Origin: an uncultured Nitrosomonas sp.
GTDB taxonomy: Bacteria; Pseudomonadota; Gammaproteobacteria; Burkholderiales; Nitrosomonadaceae
Length of the DNA stretch: 64,000 nt
Assembly (NCBI GenBank): GCA_949281375.1
Contig: CASDLT010000024.1
Span: forward strand, 1-64,000
Direction of reading: 5' to 3'
Both the position numbers and the translations under genes were made by a program. Below the pieces are notes generated by a model. It saw nothing but the letters and a program-made list of their open reading frames with translations. It was not told where the DNA came from and did not search any database. Below are positions 8,793-18,850 of this stretch, one piece after another (the first letter of the stretch is position 1; every line of letters begins with the position of its first letter).

Positions 8793-11700
8793 ATGTCAGA
8801 CCCATCCGCCCGCTCTCAACCCACCCCCGCCCCATCCACTAGACCTTCGCGCATCCGCCGATTGCTGGGGTGGATATTGACTCTGCTGATCGGCGGCTTT
8901 ATGGCGGGATATTGGCTCTTCAACAGCTCAGCCGGCCTGCAATGGACGCTCGCTTCGATCAGCCGCTTGAGTGCCGGAACGATGCAGTTTGCAGGCGCTC
9001 ATGGCACGCTGCACGATCTGGCCATCGATACCGTTCAAATCACAAACGATGAGCATGTGCTGACTATCCGCCACCTCCGGGGCGAGTGGCATCCCGGTCA
9101 GCTCTTGCAGAAGCACATCCATATCCACCGCTTATCGGCTGCATCCGTACATATTCAGTTATTGGCGTCGCGACCGGAACAGGTTCCACTTCGTCTACCC
9201 GACACGCTTGATCTTCCGTTCAGTGTAAAACTGGATATGCTGAAAATCGATGCAATCCAATTCACGTCTGTAGACGAAGCGTACCCTGAAAACCTCATAT
9301 CCGAGCTTGCCCTGTCTCTGCACAGCGATGGAAACCATCATCGATTGACTCAGCTTCACGGACTGACGCCATGGGGTGAAGTTCGGGCCCACGCCCAGCT
9401 CGAAGGCGCTGCACCTTTTGTGCTGGCCGGACAGATCGATGTATTCGGGCCTGCGCCGTGGAACACGATGCACACCGTGATGAGCGGAAATCTGGAGCAC
9501 ATGACCATCAACCTGATTGCCGAGAAACCGGGCGCGAATGCGAAGCTCAATGCTCATTTGCGGCCATTCTCAGCTAATCCGCTGACGCAACTCGACGTCG
9601 ATGCGCAGCAGCTCAATCCGGCCAGCTTTTTCCCCGAGGCGCCAACCGCCAGTCTGACTGTCGCCGCGCATTTGGCCATTGCCGGGGACGAGCGGCTGGC
9701 AGGTACGATTCACATTCATAATTCAGCCGCGCTTCCGATCGACCAGAAAGGTCTGCCGTTCTCTTCCATTCATGCCCACGCCACAATATCGCACGAATCA
9801 GTGCAATTAACTGATTTACATGCAGAGATCGACAAAGACGAAACTCTCCGGGGCGATCTGATCTGGCATTGGAAAGCCCAATCGGCATCGGCGCTGATCC
9901 ATGTTCAGCAGGTCGATCCTCAGCATATTGACAGCCGCATCCATACCGGCCGGATATCCGGCCAGATCGCACTGGCCGCAGATGCACACCGGCAATCGGC
10001 TCAAGTCGCATTAAAGGATCGCGCATTCGATTTGAGCGCCAACATAGCGCACAGTGAAGAAGTGATCACGCTCGAGCAATTCCTGCTGCGGCGCAACCAG
10101 TCCCGCCTAACCGGGCATGGGAAACTCGACTTCAGTGAAAAACGAGCGTTTCAATTGACTGCGCAATTGAGCAATTTCAATATCGCCGAATTCATCCGGG
10201 CGCCGGCTTCCAACCTCAATGCGATGTTCCATTCTTCCGGTCAACTATCGCCAGAACTGTCGGGGACACTCGACTACACATTAAAAAAAAGCACGCTCGG
10301 CAAATCCGCCGTAACCGGCGCTGGTCAGATCGTATTCAATGGATTGGAACGATTGAAGGGCCAGGCTGAATTGACCGCCGGTTCGAACCGGTTGTCGCTG
10401 CAGGGCGCCAGCGGCAAACCTGGCGATGCTTACCAGTTAACGATCAACGCGCCGGCACTGGAACAACTAGGATTCGGACTGAGCGGCGATCTGCATGCGC
10501 AGCTGAACTGGAAAAAACATCGGGCAGCGCGCGATATCGTTCTACAACTTGCCAGCCGACAACTTCATTTGCCGGGGAATCATCATTTATCCGCGTTGAA
10601 TGCGAAGAGCGAAATGCACGGTGACGCAGTAACCCTCGACATGACCGTTGCGCACCATGCCATAAATGGAACGTCACGGCTAAAGGATTTCAATGTCCGG
10701 ATGAATGGTACGATGTCCGATCATCACGTCGTTGCCAGTGCGCGCATCAATGACGACATACCGTTGCAGCTCAAGGCCGACGGCCGGATTCTGGCAAGAA
10801 CGCCATCGTCTGCACTACGCTGGCAGGGCCAGATCAATGAATTATCATCGACTGGAAAAATTCCCCTCCGTTTGAAAACGCCGACGTCCCTAACCATCAG
10901 CGCGCAATCCGTTTCGCTCGACTCTGCCGTATTGGCCGTTTCCGATGGATTCCTGAGCATCGAGCAATTGATGTGGACGCCCAAGCGATGGAAAACGCAG
11001 GGGCATTTTTCGGGCATTGCGATTTATCCAGGCAATCCACAGCACATCCCTCCCCTTGCCTTACACATGGGTGGTGACTGGCATTTTGTTTCTGACAGCC
11101 GCCTAACCGGCGAATTACATCTTCACCGCGAGCGAGGAGACTGGCGAATACCTGGAGAGATACCGCAACTGGCTGGTTTGGAGAGATTCCAGCTTCACGT
11201 CACCGCACAACGTGACACCATTGACAGCACCTTTGAATTGATCAGCCAGCAACTGGGCAATGCCAAAGCGCAACTGAGCATACCGCTCAAACATTCCAGA
11301 CAGGGCTGGTCGGTTGCGGACAATGCTCCGCTGAACGGCACGGTGAAGGCTCATATCAACAACCTGAAATGGCTGGACAGCCTCTTCGGCGCCGGTTTAT
11401 CCATGAATGGCCAGCTTCAGGCTCAAGCGCAGATCTCCGGGACACTCAACAAACCCGATATTCAAGGCACGGTTACTGGCAAGGAACTCAGCATTTTATT
11501 GCTGGAACAGGGTATCGATCTGCAACAGGGCAATCTCTCCGCCACGTTTCAACAGGCTGATCTGGTAATCGACCGGCTGCATTTCGTCAGCCCTCACCCT
11601 GCACCCCCGCAGGATCGCCTGCTCAAGAATGTGCAATTGACCAATGCGAGCGGCTCGTTGACCCTCGCGGGACACTTCGGACTCACCGGCAACGACAGCC

Positions 11701-12641
11701 GCCTGAATATTACCCTGACCGAATTACCGATCGCGCATAAAACCAACTACTGGATCATCGCTTCTGGCTCCGGTCAGGCCCGGCTGCAGTCCAAACATTT
11801 GAGTCTCACTGGGAATCTCATGGCAGATGCCGGATTATTGCTGCAACCACCGGAAAATCGTCCTGAATTATCTGATGACATTGTGTTCGTTAACGAGACG
11901 CCGGATCACACGCAACAGAAATTAACGCTGGATCTGGACATGAATCTCAATCTTGGAGACCGGTTCTACATTCGCGCCTCGGGATTGGAGGGTCGCCTGG
12001 CGGGCCAATTGCAAATATTGGATGACAAAAAAAACAAACTCAAGGTAAACGGCGCCATTGCCGCACAGGATACCACCTTCAAAGCGTACGGCCAGGATCT
12101 GACGGTCAGGCGCGGCATCGTCAGTTTTCAGGGACCGCTGGATGATCCGGCACTGAATGTGCTGGCAGTTCGCGAAGGATTGCAAGTCGAAGCGGGTGTC
12201 GAAATTCTCGGCTCGGTTCGTCATCCCCAGATCAGGCTCATTTCCACGCCCAACGTCTCGGAAACCGAAAAACTGTCGTGGATCATCCTTGGCCGAAAAC
12301 CCGATCCCGGCGGCCTCGACGCCACAGCGCTAATAGCCGCAGCCGGATCGATACTGGGCGGGCAATCCGGCAGCGGCATCACCGAGCAGATCACCCGCAC
12401 CTTCGGCCTGGATGAACTGACAGTCAAGCAGGCCGGCGTCGGCAGTTCGCTGACCGGACAGATCGGTGTAGTCGGGAAACGGCTTTCTTCCCGTGCATAC
12501 TTAAGCTACGAGCGCAGCTTGGCAACGACCACGATGGGCATCACCAAGCTGACCTATAACCTGACGCCGAGAATCACCATCGTCACCCAAGCCGGAGAAG
12601 ATAACGCAGCCGATCTGTTTTATACCTTGCAATTTGATTGA
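8793..12641 (+). CDS. tamB: Translocation and assembly module inner-membrane protein TamB
   Basis: A 1282-residue AsmA-like bridge protein. One N-terminal membrane helix (about residues 26-46, LLGWILTLLIGGFMAGYWLF) anchors it in the inner membrane. The long middle is a repetitive beta structure. The C-terminal TamB (DUF490) domain, roughly residues 950-1282, includes RGIVSFQGPLDDPALNVLAV and ends TLQFD. It contacts TamA and, as a family, is linked to phospholipid transport and outer-membrane protein biogenesis. TAGGTAA precedes the ATG. The last 205 bases have a diverged second copy at 14204-14408. Confidence 0.93.
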   Translation: MSDPSARSQPTPAPSTRPSRIRRLLGWILTLLIGGFMAGYWLFNSSAGLQWTLASISRLSAGTMQFAGAHGTLHDLAIDTVQITNDEHVLTIRHLRGEWHPGQLLQKHIHIHRLSAASVHIQLLASRPEQVPLRLPDTLDLPFSVKLDMLKIDAIQFTSVDEAYPENLISELALSLHSDGNHHRLTQLHGLTPWGEVRAHAQLEGAAPFVLAGQIDVFGPAPWNTMHTVMSGNLEHMTINLIAEKPGANAKLNAHLRPFSANPLTQLDVDAQQLNPASFFPEAPTASLTVAAHLAIAGDERLAGTIHIHNSAALPIDQKGLPFSSIHAHATISHESVQLTDLHAEIDKDETLRGDLIWHWKAQSASALIHVQQVDPQHIDSRIHTGRISGQIALAADAHRQSAQVALKDRAFDLSANIAHSEEVITLEQFLLRRNQSRLTGHGKLDFSEKRAFQLTAQLSNFNIAEFIRAPASNLNAMFHSSGQLSPELSGTLDYTLKKSTLGKSAVTGAGQIVFNGLERLKGQAELTAGSNRLSLQGASGKPGDAYQLTINAPALEQLGFGLSGDLHAQLNWKKHRAARDIVLQLASRQLHLPGNHHLSALNAKSEMHGDAVTLDMTVAHHAINGTSRLKDFNVRMNGTMSDHHVVASARINDDIPLQLKADGRILARTPSSALRWQGQINELSSTGKIPLRLKTPTSLTISAQSVSLDSAVLAVSDGFLSIEQLMWTPKRWKTQGHFSGIAIYPGNPQHIPPLALHMGGDWHFVSDSRLTGELHLHRERGDWRIPGEIPQLAGLERFQLHVTAQRDTIDSTFELISQQLGNAKAQLSIPLKHSRQGWSVADNAPLNGTVKAHINNLKWLDSLFGAGLSMNGQLQAQAQISGTLNKPDIQGTVTGKELSILLLEQGIDLQQGNLSATFQQADLVIDRLHFVSPHPAPPQDRLLKNVQLTNASGSLTLAGHFGLTGNDSRLNITLTELPIAHKTNYWIIASGSGQARLQSKHLSLTGNLMADAGLLLQPPENRPELSDDIVFVNETPDHTQQKLTLDLDMNLNLGDRFYIRASGLEGRLAGQLQILDDKKNKLKVNGAIAAQDTTFKAYGQDLTVRRGIVSFQGPLDDPALNVLAVREGLQVEAGVEILGSVRHPQIRLISTPNVSETEKLSWIILGRKPDPGGLDATALIAAAGSILGGQSGSGITEQITRTFGLDELTVKQAGVGSSLTGQIGVVGKRLSSRAYLSYERSLATTTMGITKLTYNLTPRITIVTQAGEDNAADLFYTLQFD

Positions 12642-12773
12642 ACCGCGTTTTGTATAACTTGGATTTGGTACTCAATCGTGAGATTGGGAATCGAGTTCAA
12701 CATGCTCAATGTCTATTTAAACTGCGCACGTTGACCCCGATTCACTTTATTTACACACCTATTTTTGAATTTC

Positions 12774-13409
12774 CTATGGCTTAGTTGCAATTCCTACGGC
12801 ATCAATATCTAGGATAGTAAATTCAGTTTCACACATTTCTTCAGGATTATTAGTTCCACCACATTCCCCAAATTTATTATCTTTAGCTAAACTAAATGAT
12901 CCTAAATTTCCCCCGTTAATGCTGTATTGATAGTCTCCAGCATTTAAACGATAAACATCCAATGGAACAACTCTTATAAATTCTTTCATATCCATAGTAC
13001 ACGCGTTGCCAGATGGCGGGGGAACTATGGTTATTTGAACTTCAAATAAATTGTCTTTCTTGCGGGAATTAATCTGCCCAAATTCTCCACACGTATAACT
13101 GCCGGTAATTTGTAAGAAAACTTGAACAGGAAATTCATCGTCTGCAACAAAAACATTCACCATTTTTATTGTTGGATTATTAGAATCAAATAGTGCCAGC
13201 TTAACATCCTGTAAAACCCAGGCATTTATGCTTGGATCGAATTGCAATTTCGCGTCTTGATATTTACCAACCTGGGTCGGCGTATCAACTCGGGAAATTG
13301 TCAGGGCCTCTTTTTCATCGTAATTAGGTGCTTCATTATCTGCAGCTATAGCTTTATTAGCAATTCCACACAGTATTAATGCCGCAATACAATACCTTAA
13401 TTTAATCAT
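12774..13409 (-). CDS. Small exported protein of unknown family
   Basis: A 211-residue protein. AGGAGAG precedes the chosen ATG at 13409; the frame extends 9 codons further upstream without support. A signal peptide (MIKLRYCIAALILCGIANKAIA) should be cleaved before ADNE. The mature part is acidic and predicted soluble. It has four cysteines (SYTCGE, NACTMD, GECGG, EMCETE) that could form two disulphides, and segments such as QVFLQITGSYTCGEFGQINS and GDYQYSINGGNLGSF. I do not recognise the family. It lies in an AT-rich patch between tamB and the duplicated tamB tail, beside a broken subtilase gene, so recent acquisition is likely. Confidence 0.65.
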   Translation of the reverse strand: MIKLRYCIAALILCGIANKAIAADNEAPNYDEKEALTISRVDTPTQVGKYQDAKLQFDPSINAWVLQDVKLALFDSNNPTIKMVNVFVADDEFPVQVFLQITGSYTCGEFGQINSRKKDNLFEVQITIVPPPSGNACTMDMKEFIRVVPLDVYRLNAGDYQYSINGGNLGSFSLAKDNKFGECGGTNNPEEMCETEFTILDIDAVGIATKP

Positions 13410-13511
13410 TAGTTCTCTCCTGAAGCAGATAAACATAGAGTGGAGGAAAATCGAATTTATAAAATTTATCCAATAGCAAATGCTATTGATTTATTAGATA
13501 AATTAATCTAC

Positions 13512-13947
13512 TTACCATTGCTGGCGAATGAAACGTGAAGTTGCTCCAGTTAATGGAGTTCCATTAGTGTTTGTAACTGTTCCTATTGTCCCTGTATTTC
13601 TTAGAGCTGTATAAAGAGATGCTGCAGTTGGAGCTGTATTACATAATGTACCGGCTGCTTGCTAGCTCTTCTTTGCTTTGACCCGTACTATGTTCGCCGA
13701 AAGGAACACTTCCGCTACCTCTTTTTGATTCATCAGGAGGCAGAATCAGTGGATCAACGTTTTTCTTAAGAAAATCTGATGGTTGCTTAAAGCCAATAAT
13801 ATAAGAACCCTCAACTAATTTTTCCCCATTATTGATTGCTTGGTCAATAGAATTTAAATATTCCCTATTTGCATGAGCTTGGAAACTAATGAGGCAGATA
13901 GATAAGAAAACAACTATGGACTTTATGGAACGTGCAAAATCATTCAT
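13512..13947 (-). pseudogene. Subtilisin-family protease remnant with internal deletion
   Basis: The first part (from ATG 13947) has a signal peptide ending FQAHA and an inhibitor I9-like propeptide with EGSYIIGFKQPSDF. It runs through GQSKEELAS to an early stop at 13639. In a neighbouring frame the same strand then reads NTAPTAASLYTALRNTGTIG and TVTNTNGTPLTGATSRFIRQ, ending QW and a stop at 13512-13514. That matches the extreme C-terminus of secreted S8 proteases. The whole catalytic domain (Asp/His/Ser) is therefore missing and the two ends are joined out of frame near 13650. It is not functional as a protease. Confidence 0.7.
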
Positions 13948-14203
13948 GAAATTTTTCTTAAGATTAAAATGGAAATTTAATAACAACTTCAACAGCATCA
14001 TCGAAACATCAACTAAATTGCTAGCCTAATAACTGAGAAGTCACGTACGCTTGCTCATATTGATGAAGTTTCAGGTGGCATGAGTCTATTCATCAAGTAA
14101 CAGAATAACAATGCGACAAATCGCCGCACCTTCAGAATGAAAGTTTTCTACTGAAGTTGAGCCACTTTATGCTAAAACTTTAAATGCGCAGGAATAACAC
14201 AAG

Positions 14204-14408
14204 AGTTGGCAGTTCGCTGATCGGACAGATCGGCGTAATCGGAAAACGTATTTCATCCCGCGCGTATTTGAGCTATGAACGCAGCCTGGCCACGACCACG
14301 ATGGGCATCACCAAACTGACCTATAACCTGACGCCGCGAATAACGATCGTGACCCAGGCCGGCGAAGATAACGCAGCCGATCTGTTTTATACCTTGCAAT
14401 TCGATTGA
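14204..14408 (+). pseudogene. Duplicated 3' end of tamB
   Basis: From GTTGGCAGTTCGCTG onward this stretch repeats the last 205 bases of tamB (12437-12641), including the stop, at roughly 85% identity by eye. It encodes SRAYLSYERSLATTTMGITK and GEDNAADLFYTLQFD, nearly identical to the real tail. Most differences are silent. It has no start of its own of consequence and no upstream tamB body, so it is a relic left by insertion or recombination. Confidence 0.85.
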
Positions 14409-14598
14409 ACCGTGCGGCCCATTGCGGCAAATCCATTGTGTCGGTTAATTTGCAAAGAGTTTACATTCTCTCAACAATTGCCGCCTCCCCTCTCGGTATA
14501 GTTTGCTCCATGCAGTAATGTGTTTTTTATTCAGTGGAGATAATCATCCCGCTGATGAGAAAAACGAGTTTGTTCAAGTACCATGATTGGAGGGAACC

Positions 14599-15114
14599 AT
14601 GACAGCACCACGGCAAAGTACACGTAATGCAACAACCGCGACAGTGATTGCAGCCGATCCGGCCGCCAATGAATTTCTGACGTTTCGACTCGGGGGTGAG
14701 GAATATGGCATCGAAATTCTGAAAGTCCAGGAAATTCGCCGATACGATACCATTACACATATCGCAAATTCACCCGACTATATCAAGGGCGTCATCAATC
14801 TGCGCGGCATTATCGTGCCCATCATCGATATGCGCATCAAGTTCAATTTGTCTCATATTGCCTATGATCAGTTCTCGGTCATGATCATTTTGACCGTCGC
14901 TGACCGGGTAATGGGTATTCTGGTTGATGGCGTGTCAGATGTGATCACGCTGGCCGATGAGCAAGTGCGTCCAGCTCCGGGCCTAGGTTCGGTGATCCAC
15001 ACCGACTACATTACGGGATTGGGTACCGTGGATGAGCGGATGCTGATTTTGATCGACATCGAAAAGCTGATGTGCTGTAGCGACATCGGTTTGATTGTCC
15101 AGGACGTGAACTAA
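14599..15114 (+). CDS. cheW: Chemotaxis coupling protein CheW
   Basis: This 171-residue scaffold links chemoreceptors to the CheA kinase. GGAGGG at 14589-14594 lies just upstream of ATG 14599; an in-frame TTG at 14587 is unsupported. The CheW fold is clear: [20 protein letters not shown], then [19 protein letters not shown], then [15 protein letters not shown] and a final [11 protein letters not shown]. It lies 37 bases before a chemoreceptor gene in the same direction, so the two are probably one operon. No cheA or cheY is in the window. Confidence 0.95.
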   Translation: MTAPRQSTRNATTATVIAADPAANEFLTFRLGGEEYGIEILKVQEIRRYDTITHIANSPDYIKGVINLRGIIVPIIDMRIKFNLSHIAYDQFSVMIILTVADRVMGILVDGVSDVITLADEQVRPAPGLGSVIHTDYITGLGTVDERMLILIDIEKLMCCSDIGLIVQDVN

Positions 15115-15151
15115 TCAACTTATCCAGAATATTTTTGCGAGGAGAATCAAC

Positions 15152-16885
15152 ATGTTTAAAAGTATGACCATTCAATCTCGACTGATCGCCGTGATTGGAT
15201 TCCTTTCCGCACTGCTGATCAGTATTGGCGGTATCGGTGCTTATGGCATGAACCAGATGAGCAGCGCATTCAAAGGCGTCTATGACGATCGCGTTCTTCC
15301 GTTGGGCGATTTGGGCGTTGTGCTGGATCGCATTCAACGGATCCGTTTTAATACTGTGATTTCGAGTTATTCCGAAAACCCAGTCATCGTATCAGAAAGA
15401 AAGCCGCTCAATGAGCAGAGATTCTCCGAAATAGCAACGTTATGGCCACAATACATGGCAACCAAATTAACTACCGAAGAAGCTGCGCTTGCCAGCGATT
15501 TCGAGCAGCAATGGAAAAACCTGTCGCAATCCGTAGATCGCTCAATGAATGCGGCACTGAATGGAGACTACAAAGCTGCCCAGCAAAATTTGCACACCGA
15601 TATGTTCGCCAAATTTGACACAGCTCATGCCACGATGTTCAAACTGCTCGATTTACAGCGCGTTTTGGGTGCCAATGAATACACTGCAGCCCATGGCGCC
15701 TATCAAAATCTCCTGGCACTCAGCAATATCATGACGGTGGTTGGCCTGATTCTCGCTGTCGTGGCAGGTTTTTTACTGATGCGCGCCATTATTAAACCTT
15801 TGAATGAAGCCGTGACCATCGCCAATGCCGTTGCCTCGGGCGATCTCACAACCCGGATTGACGTGCATTCATCCAACGAAATGGGACGCTTGCTGCAGGC
15901 CCTGAAAACGATGAATGATAATTTGCTGAATCTGGTCGGCAAAGTCCGCCACAGCACTGAATCCATTGCCATGGCATCAAGCGAAATTGCCTCCGGCAAC
16001 ATGGATTTGAGCCAACGCACCGAAGAGCAGGCAGCCAGCCTTGAAGAGACAGCGTCATCGATGGAAGAACTGACCTCGACCGTGCGGCAAAATGCCGATA
16101 ATGCCCGCCAAGCGAATCAACTGGCCGCCGGTGCTTCCGAAGTCGCCATGAAAGGTGGAACCGTCGTGGGACAGGTGGTGCAAACGATGAGCTCGATCAG
16201 TGACAGTTCGAAGAAAATCGTCGAGATCATCAGTGTCATCGATGGCATTGCGTTTCAAACCAACATATTGGCGCTGAATGCCGCAGTGGAAGCAGCCCGC
16301 GCCGGCGAACAAGGCAGAGGATTCGCAGTGGTGGCAACAGAAGTGCGTACGCTGGCGCAACGATCAGCGGCGGCAGCTAAGGAAATCAAGGAGTTGATCA
16401 ATGACTCCGTGGTGAAAGTCGACGAAGGCACAAAACTGGTGGACGAAGCCGGAACAACGATGGATGAGATCGTCGTCGCAGTGCAGCGAGTCACTGACAT
16501 CATGAGCGAAATTTCTGCCGCATCCCAGGAACAAAGCTCTGGAATCGAGCAAATCAATCAGGCAGTCTCACAAATGGACGAGGCAACACAACAGAATGCC
16601 GCTCTGGTCGAGGAAGCTTCCGCGGCTGCAGAGTCCATGAAGGAACAATCCCAAGTATTGACCCAGGCTGTCAGTGTATTCAAATTTGAGCAACATGGCG
16701 CAGTAGCAGCCGCCAAAGCATCAAGACCACAGAAACAGCCTGCTGCATTGATCAAGTTAACCGATCGCCGGCCCGCTTCGAAAAAAATCGTTGCCGATGT
16801 TAAAACAGAAACACCGCCGAAAAAAGCAGTCGTACCTTCCCGCAAAGCTGCTGTAGTCGGTGGGGAAGATTGGGAAGAGTTCTAA
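15152..16885 (+). CDS. Methyl-accepting chemotaxis protein (4HB type)
   Basis: This 577-residue inner-membrane receptor has TM1 at about residues 9-31 and a periplasmic four-helix-bundle sensor to about residue 185. TM2 ([17 protein letters not shown]) and a HAMP domain follow. The signalling coiled coil carries the conserved hairpin tip ([20 protein letters not shown] followed by [16 protein letters not shown]). The protein ends EDWEEF, matching the CheR/CheB-tethering pentapeptide class (NWETF-like). CGAGGAG precedes the ATG. The ligand cannot be predicted from the sequence. Confidence 0.95.
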   Translation: MFKSMTIQSRLIAVIGFLSALLISIGGIGAYGMNQMSSAFKGVYDDRVLPLGDLGVVLDRIQRIRFNTVISSYSENPVIVSERKPLNEQRFSEIATLWPQYMATKLTTEEAALASDFEQQWKNLSQSVDRSMNAALNGDYKAAQQNLHTDMFAKFDTAHATMFKLLDLQRVLGANEYTAAHGAYQNLLALSNIMTVVGLILAVVAGFLLMRAIIKPLNEAVTIANAVASGDLTTRIDVHSSNEMGRLLQALKTMNDNLLNLVGKVRHSTESIAMASSEIASGNMDLSQRTEEQAASLEETASSMEELTSTVRQNADNARQANQLAAGASEVAMKGGTVVGQVVQTMSSISDSSKKIVEIISVIDGIAFQTNILALNAAVEAARAGEQGRGFAVVATEVRTLAQRSAAAAKEIKELINDSVVKVDEGTKLVDEAGTTMDEIVVAVQRVTDIMSEISAASQEQSSGIEQINQAVSQMDEATQQNAALVEEASAAAESMKEQSQVLTQAVSVFKFEQHGAVAAAKASRPQKQPAALIKLTDRRPASKKIVADVKTETPPKKAVVPSRKAAVVGGEDWEEF

Positions 16886-17054
16886 ATCACACGATCGAGA
16901 AAAATCCGGGCGATAACTGAATACTCAGGGATCGCTTTGGCATTCTGAATGTTCTTTCATTATTCAGGCCAAGTTTTAAAAATCCGGAACAACTGAAATT
17001 CTCGATGATGAGTGGGGCGAAATTATTCTTCACCCAATCTCATCGATTGCATTT

Positions 17055-17205
17055 TCAGGAAAATGCTGATTAATTTAGTGAACGAGATGAAGCGCAAGAC
17101 ACAAGGAACGTAACAACCCAGACATACCAACACGATAGGTAAGAAAGCGAGTATCGCGCAACGAAGCGATTCGCTGGTGCAGCGAATCGATCAGCATTCC
17201 CTTAA
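17055..17205 (+). repeat. MITE-like dispersed repeat, copy B
   Basis: This 151-bp element fills much of the 332-bp gap between the chemoreceptor and der. Its left end CAGGAAAATGCTGATTAATT and right end GAATCGATCAGCATTCCCTT are inverted repeats. The interior has AACGAGATGAAGCGCAAGAC, AAGGAACGTAACAACC and GCGATTCGCTGGTGCAGCG, matching the other copies. The rest of the gap (16886-17054) holds no gene that I can see. Confidence 0.8.
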
Positions 17206-17217
17206 CAAACCACAGAT

Positions 17218-18615
17218 TTACCCATACTTCTTGCGATTACGGCGGCGGCGGTTATGAGCGCGGCGCAAGTCATCTTCGGTTGGGGGCGGCGCTTTTTTGT
17301 CGGCGTAGGGATTGTGACCGACCTTGAAATCGACGCGCAGCGGCGTACCGGACAATTTAAATAACTCACGGAAGGTATTTTCCAGGTAGCGCCGATAGGT
17401 TTCCGGCACATGCTCGAGCATCGTGCCATGCACGATGATGAGCGGTGGATTGGAGCCGCCCTGATGGGCATAGCGCATTTTCGGGCGCGACATGCCGCCG
17501 CGCGGTGGTGGATGTTTTTCGACCGCTGCGATCAACGCACGCGTCAATTTGGGTGTCGGCAAATGCGCCATCGCAGCAGCATACGCCTGGTCGATCGAAG
17601 GCAGCAGATGTTTCATGCCGGTGCCGTGCAATGCGGAAATATAATGCAGTTGCGCGAAGCTCAGAAAAGCCAGTTTACGGCTCAATTCACGTTTGACGGT
17701 ATCGCGCTGATAATCGTCCAGACCATCCCATTTATTGACGGCAATAACCAGCGCGCGCCCTGCTTCGAGTATAAATCCGGCGATATGCGCATCCTGATCG
17801 GAAATTTCATTGCGCGCATCGAGCACCAGCACCACCACATTGGCGTCTTCGACCGCCTGCAGGGTTTTTATGACTGAGAATTTTTCTATCGTTTCGAACA
17901 CCTTGCCGCGACGCCGCAAGCCAGCCGTATCGATCAATGTGTACTGTTTATCTTTGTGTTCAAAATCGATATAAATGCTGTCTCGCGTCGTGCCCGGCTG
18001 ATCAAACGCAATGACCCGCTCCTCACCCAGCAAGGTATTGATCAGTGTCGACTTTCCCACATTCGGCCGACCGACGATGGCAATCTTGGGATGATTGCTG
18101 GCAGGCATTTCTTCTTCGGCATCGGGAAAATCAGCCAGCGCCCAATCCGCCAGCTCGCGGATATTGTCGCCATGCATCGCGGAAACTGCGCAGGGTTCTC
18201 CCAGACCCAATTCAAAAAACTCCGCCGTCACGACGGCAGTCTGCATGCCTTCAGTTTTATTGACGACCAGCAGAATATTCTGACCGGATTTACGCAATTG
18301 CTCGGCGATGATCTTATCGTGCGCAGTCACACCTTGGCGGCCATCGACGATGAACAGCACTTTGTCGGCTTCATCGACGGCTTGCAGCGTTTGTTTCGCC
18401 ATCGCGTGCAGGATGCCTTCTTTGATCACCGGTTCGAATCCACCGGTATCCATCACCAAATAGGGCTTATCGCCGATCCGGCCATGACCATAGTGGCGAT
18501 CTCGGGTCAGGCCGGGAATATCGGCAACTATGGCATCCCGACTGCGGGTCAAGCGATTGAATAACGTTGACTTCCCGACATTAGGGCGACCAACTAAAAC
18601 AAGGGTAGGCTTCAT
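17218..18615 (-). CDS. der: Ribosome-assembly GTPase Der (EngA)
   Basis: This 465-residue GTPase is needed for maturation of the 50S subunit. It has two consecutive G domains, each starting GRPNVGKST (near residues 8 and 183), with [18 protein letters not shown] switch regions and NKTE/NKWD base-recognition motifs. A KH-like C-terminal domain ends in a very basic tail ([15 protein letters not shown]). It is the last gene of the bamB-region cluster on this strand, 235 bases after bamB. That 235-bp gap (18616-18850) shows no gene. Confidence 0.96.
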   Translation of the reverse strand: MKPTLVLVGRPNVGKSTLFNRLTRSRDAIVADIPGLTRDRHYGHGRIGDKPYLVMDTGGFEPVIKEGILHAMAKQTLQAVDEADKVLFIVDGRQGVTAHDKIIAEQLRKSGQNILLVVNKTEGMQTAVVTAEFFELGLGEPCAVSAMHGDNIRELADWALADFPDAEEEMPASNHPKIAIVGRPNVGKSTLINTLLGEERVIAFDQPGTTRDSIYIDFEHKDKQYTLIDTAGLRRRGKVFETIEKFSVIKTLQAVEDANVVVLVLDARNEISDQDAHIAGFILEAGRALVIAVNKWDGLDDYQRDTVKRELSRKLAFLSFAQLHYISALHGTGMKHLLPSIDQAYAAAMAHLPTPKLTRALIAAVEKHPPPRGGMSRPKMRYAHQGGSNPPLIIVHGTMLEHVPETYRRYLENTFRELFKLSGTPLRVDFKVGHNPYADKKAPPPTEDDLRRAHNRRRRNRKKYG

Positions 18616-18850
18616 GAGTGGTGATTATCGATGGACATCTGATGCGATGAATTAAAGTTAGGAAGGCTCTGAAACGGATTACGATCGATTATGTTACCGA
18701 AAATCTGTTCAATATACGCTTTGATCACTATCGTAGATTGCTGTTTTTACCGGGTTTCCGTGTGCCGACATTACTAGCCAACGTTGCAGAACCTTCATTA
18801 GCTCTTGGAAATAACTCCCGAACATGACTTCGAACATTCGCGCTGAATGG

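Noticed and set aside
14440..14530. A possible promoter before cheW (CAAAGAGTTTACA / TTGCCG / TATAGT)
   Set aside because: Neither sigma-28 nor sigma-70 spacing fits: TTGCCG to TATAGT is only 13 bases apart and no GCCGATAA-like box is placed correctly.
18424..18444. GGTTCGAATCC, resembling a tRNA T-arm
   Set aside because: It lies inside der in coding frame and no acceptor or anticodon stems surround it.
17956..18564. A 202-codon plus-strand frame inside der
   Set aside because: It is the antisense shadow of the two GTPase domains.
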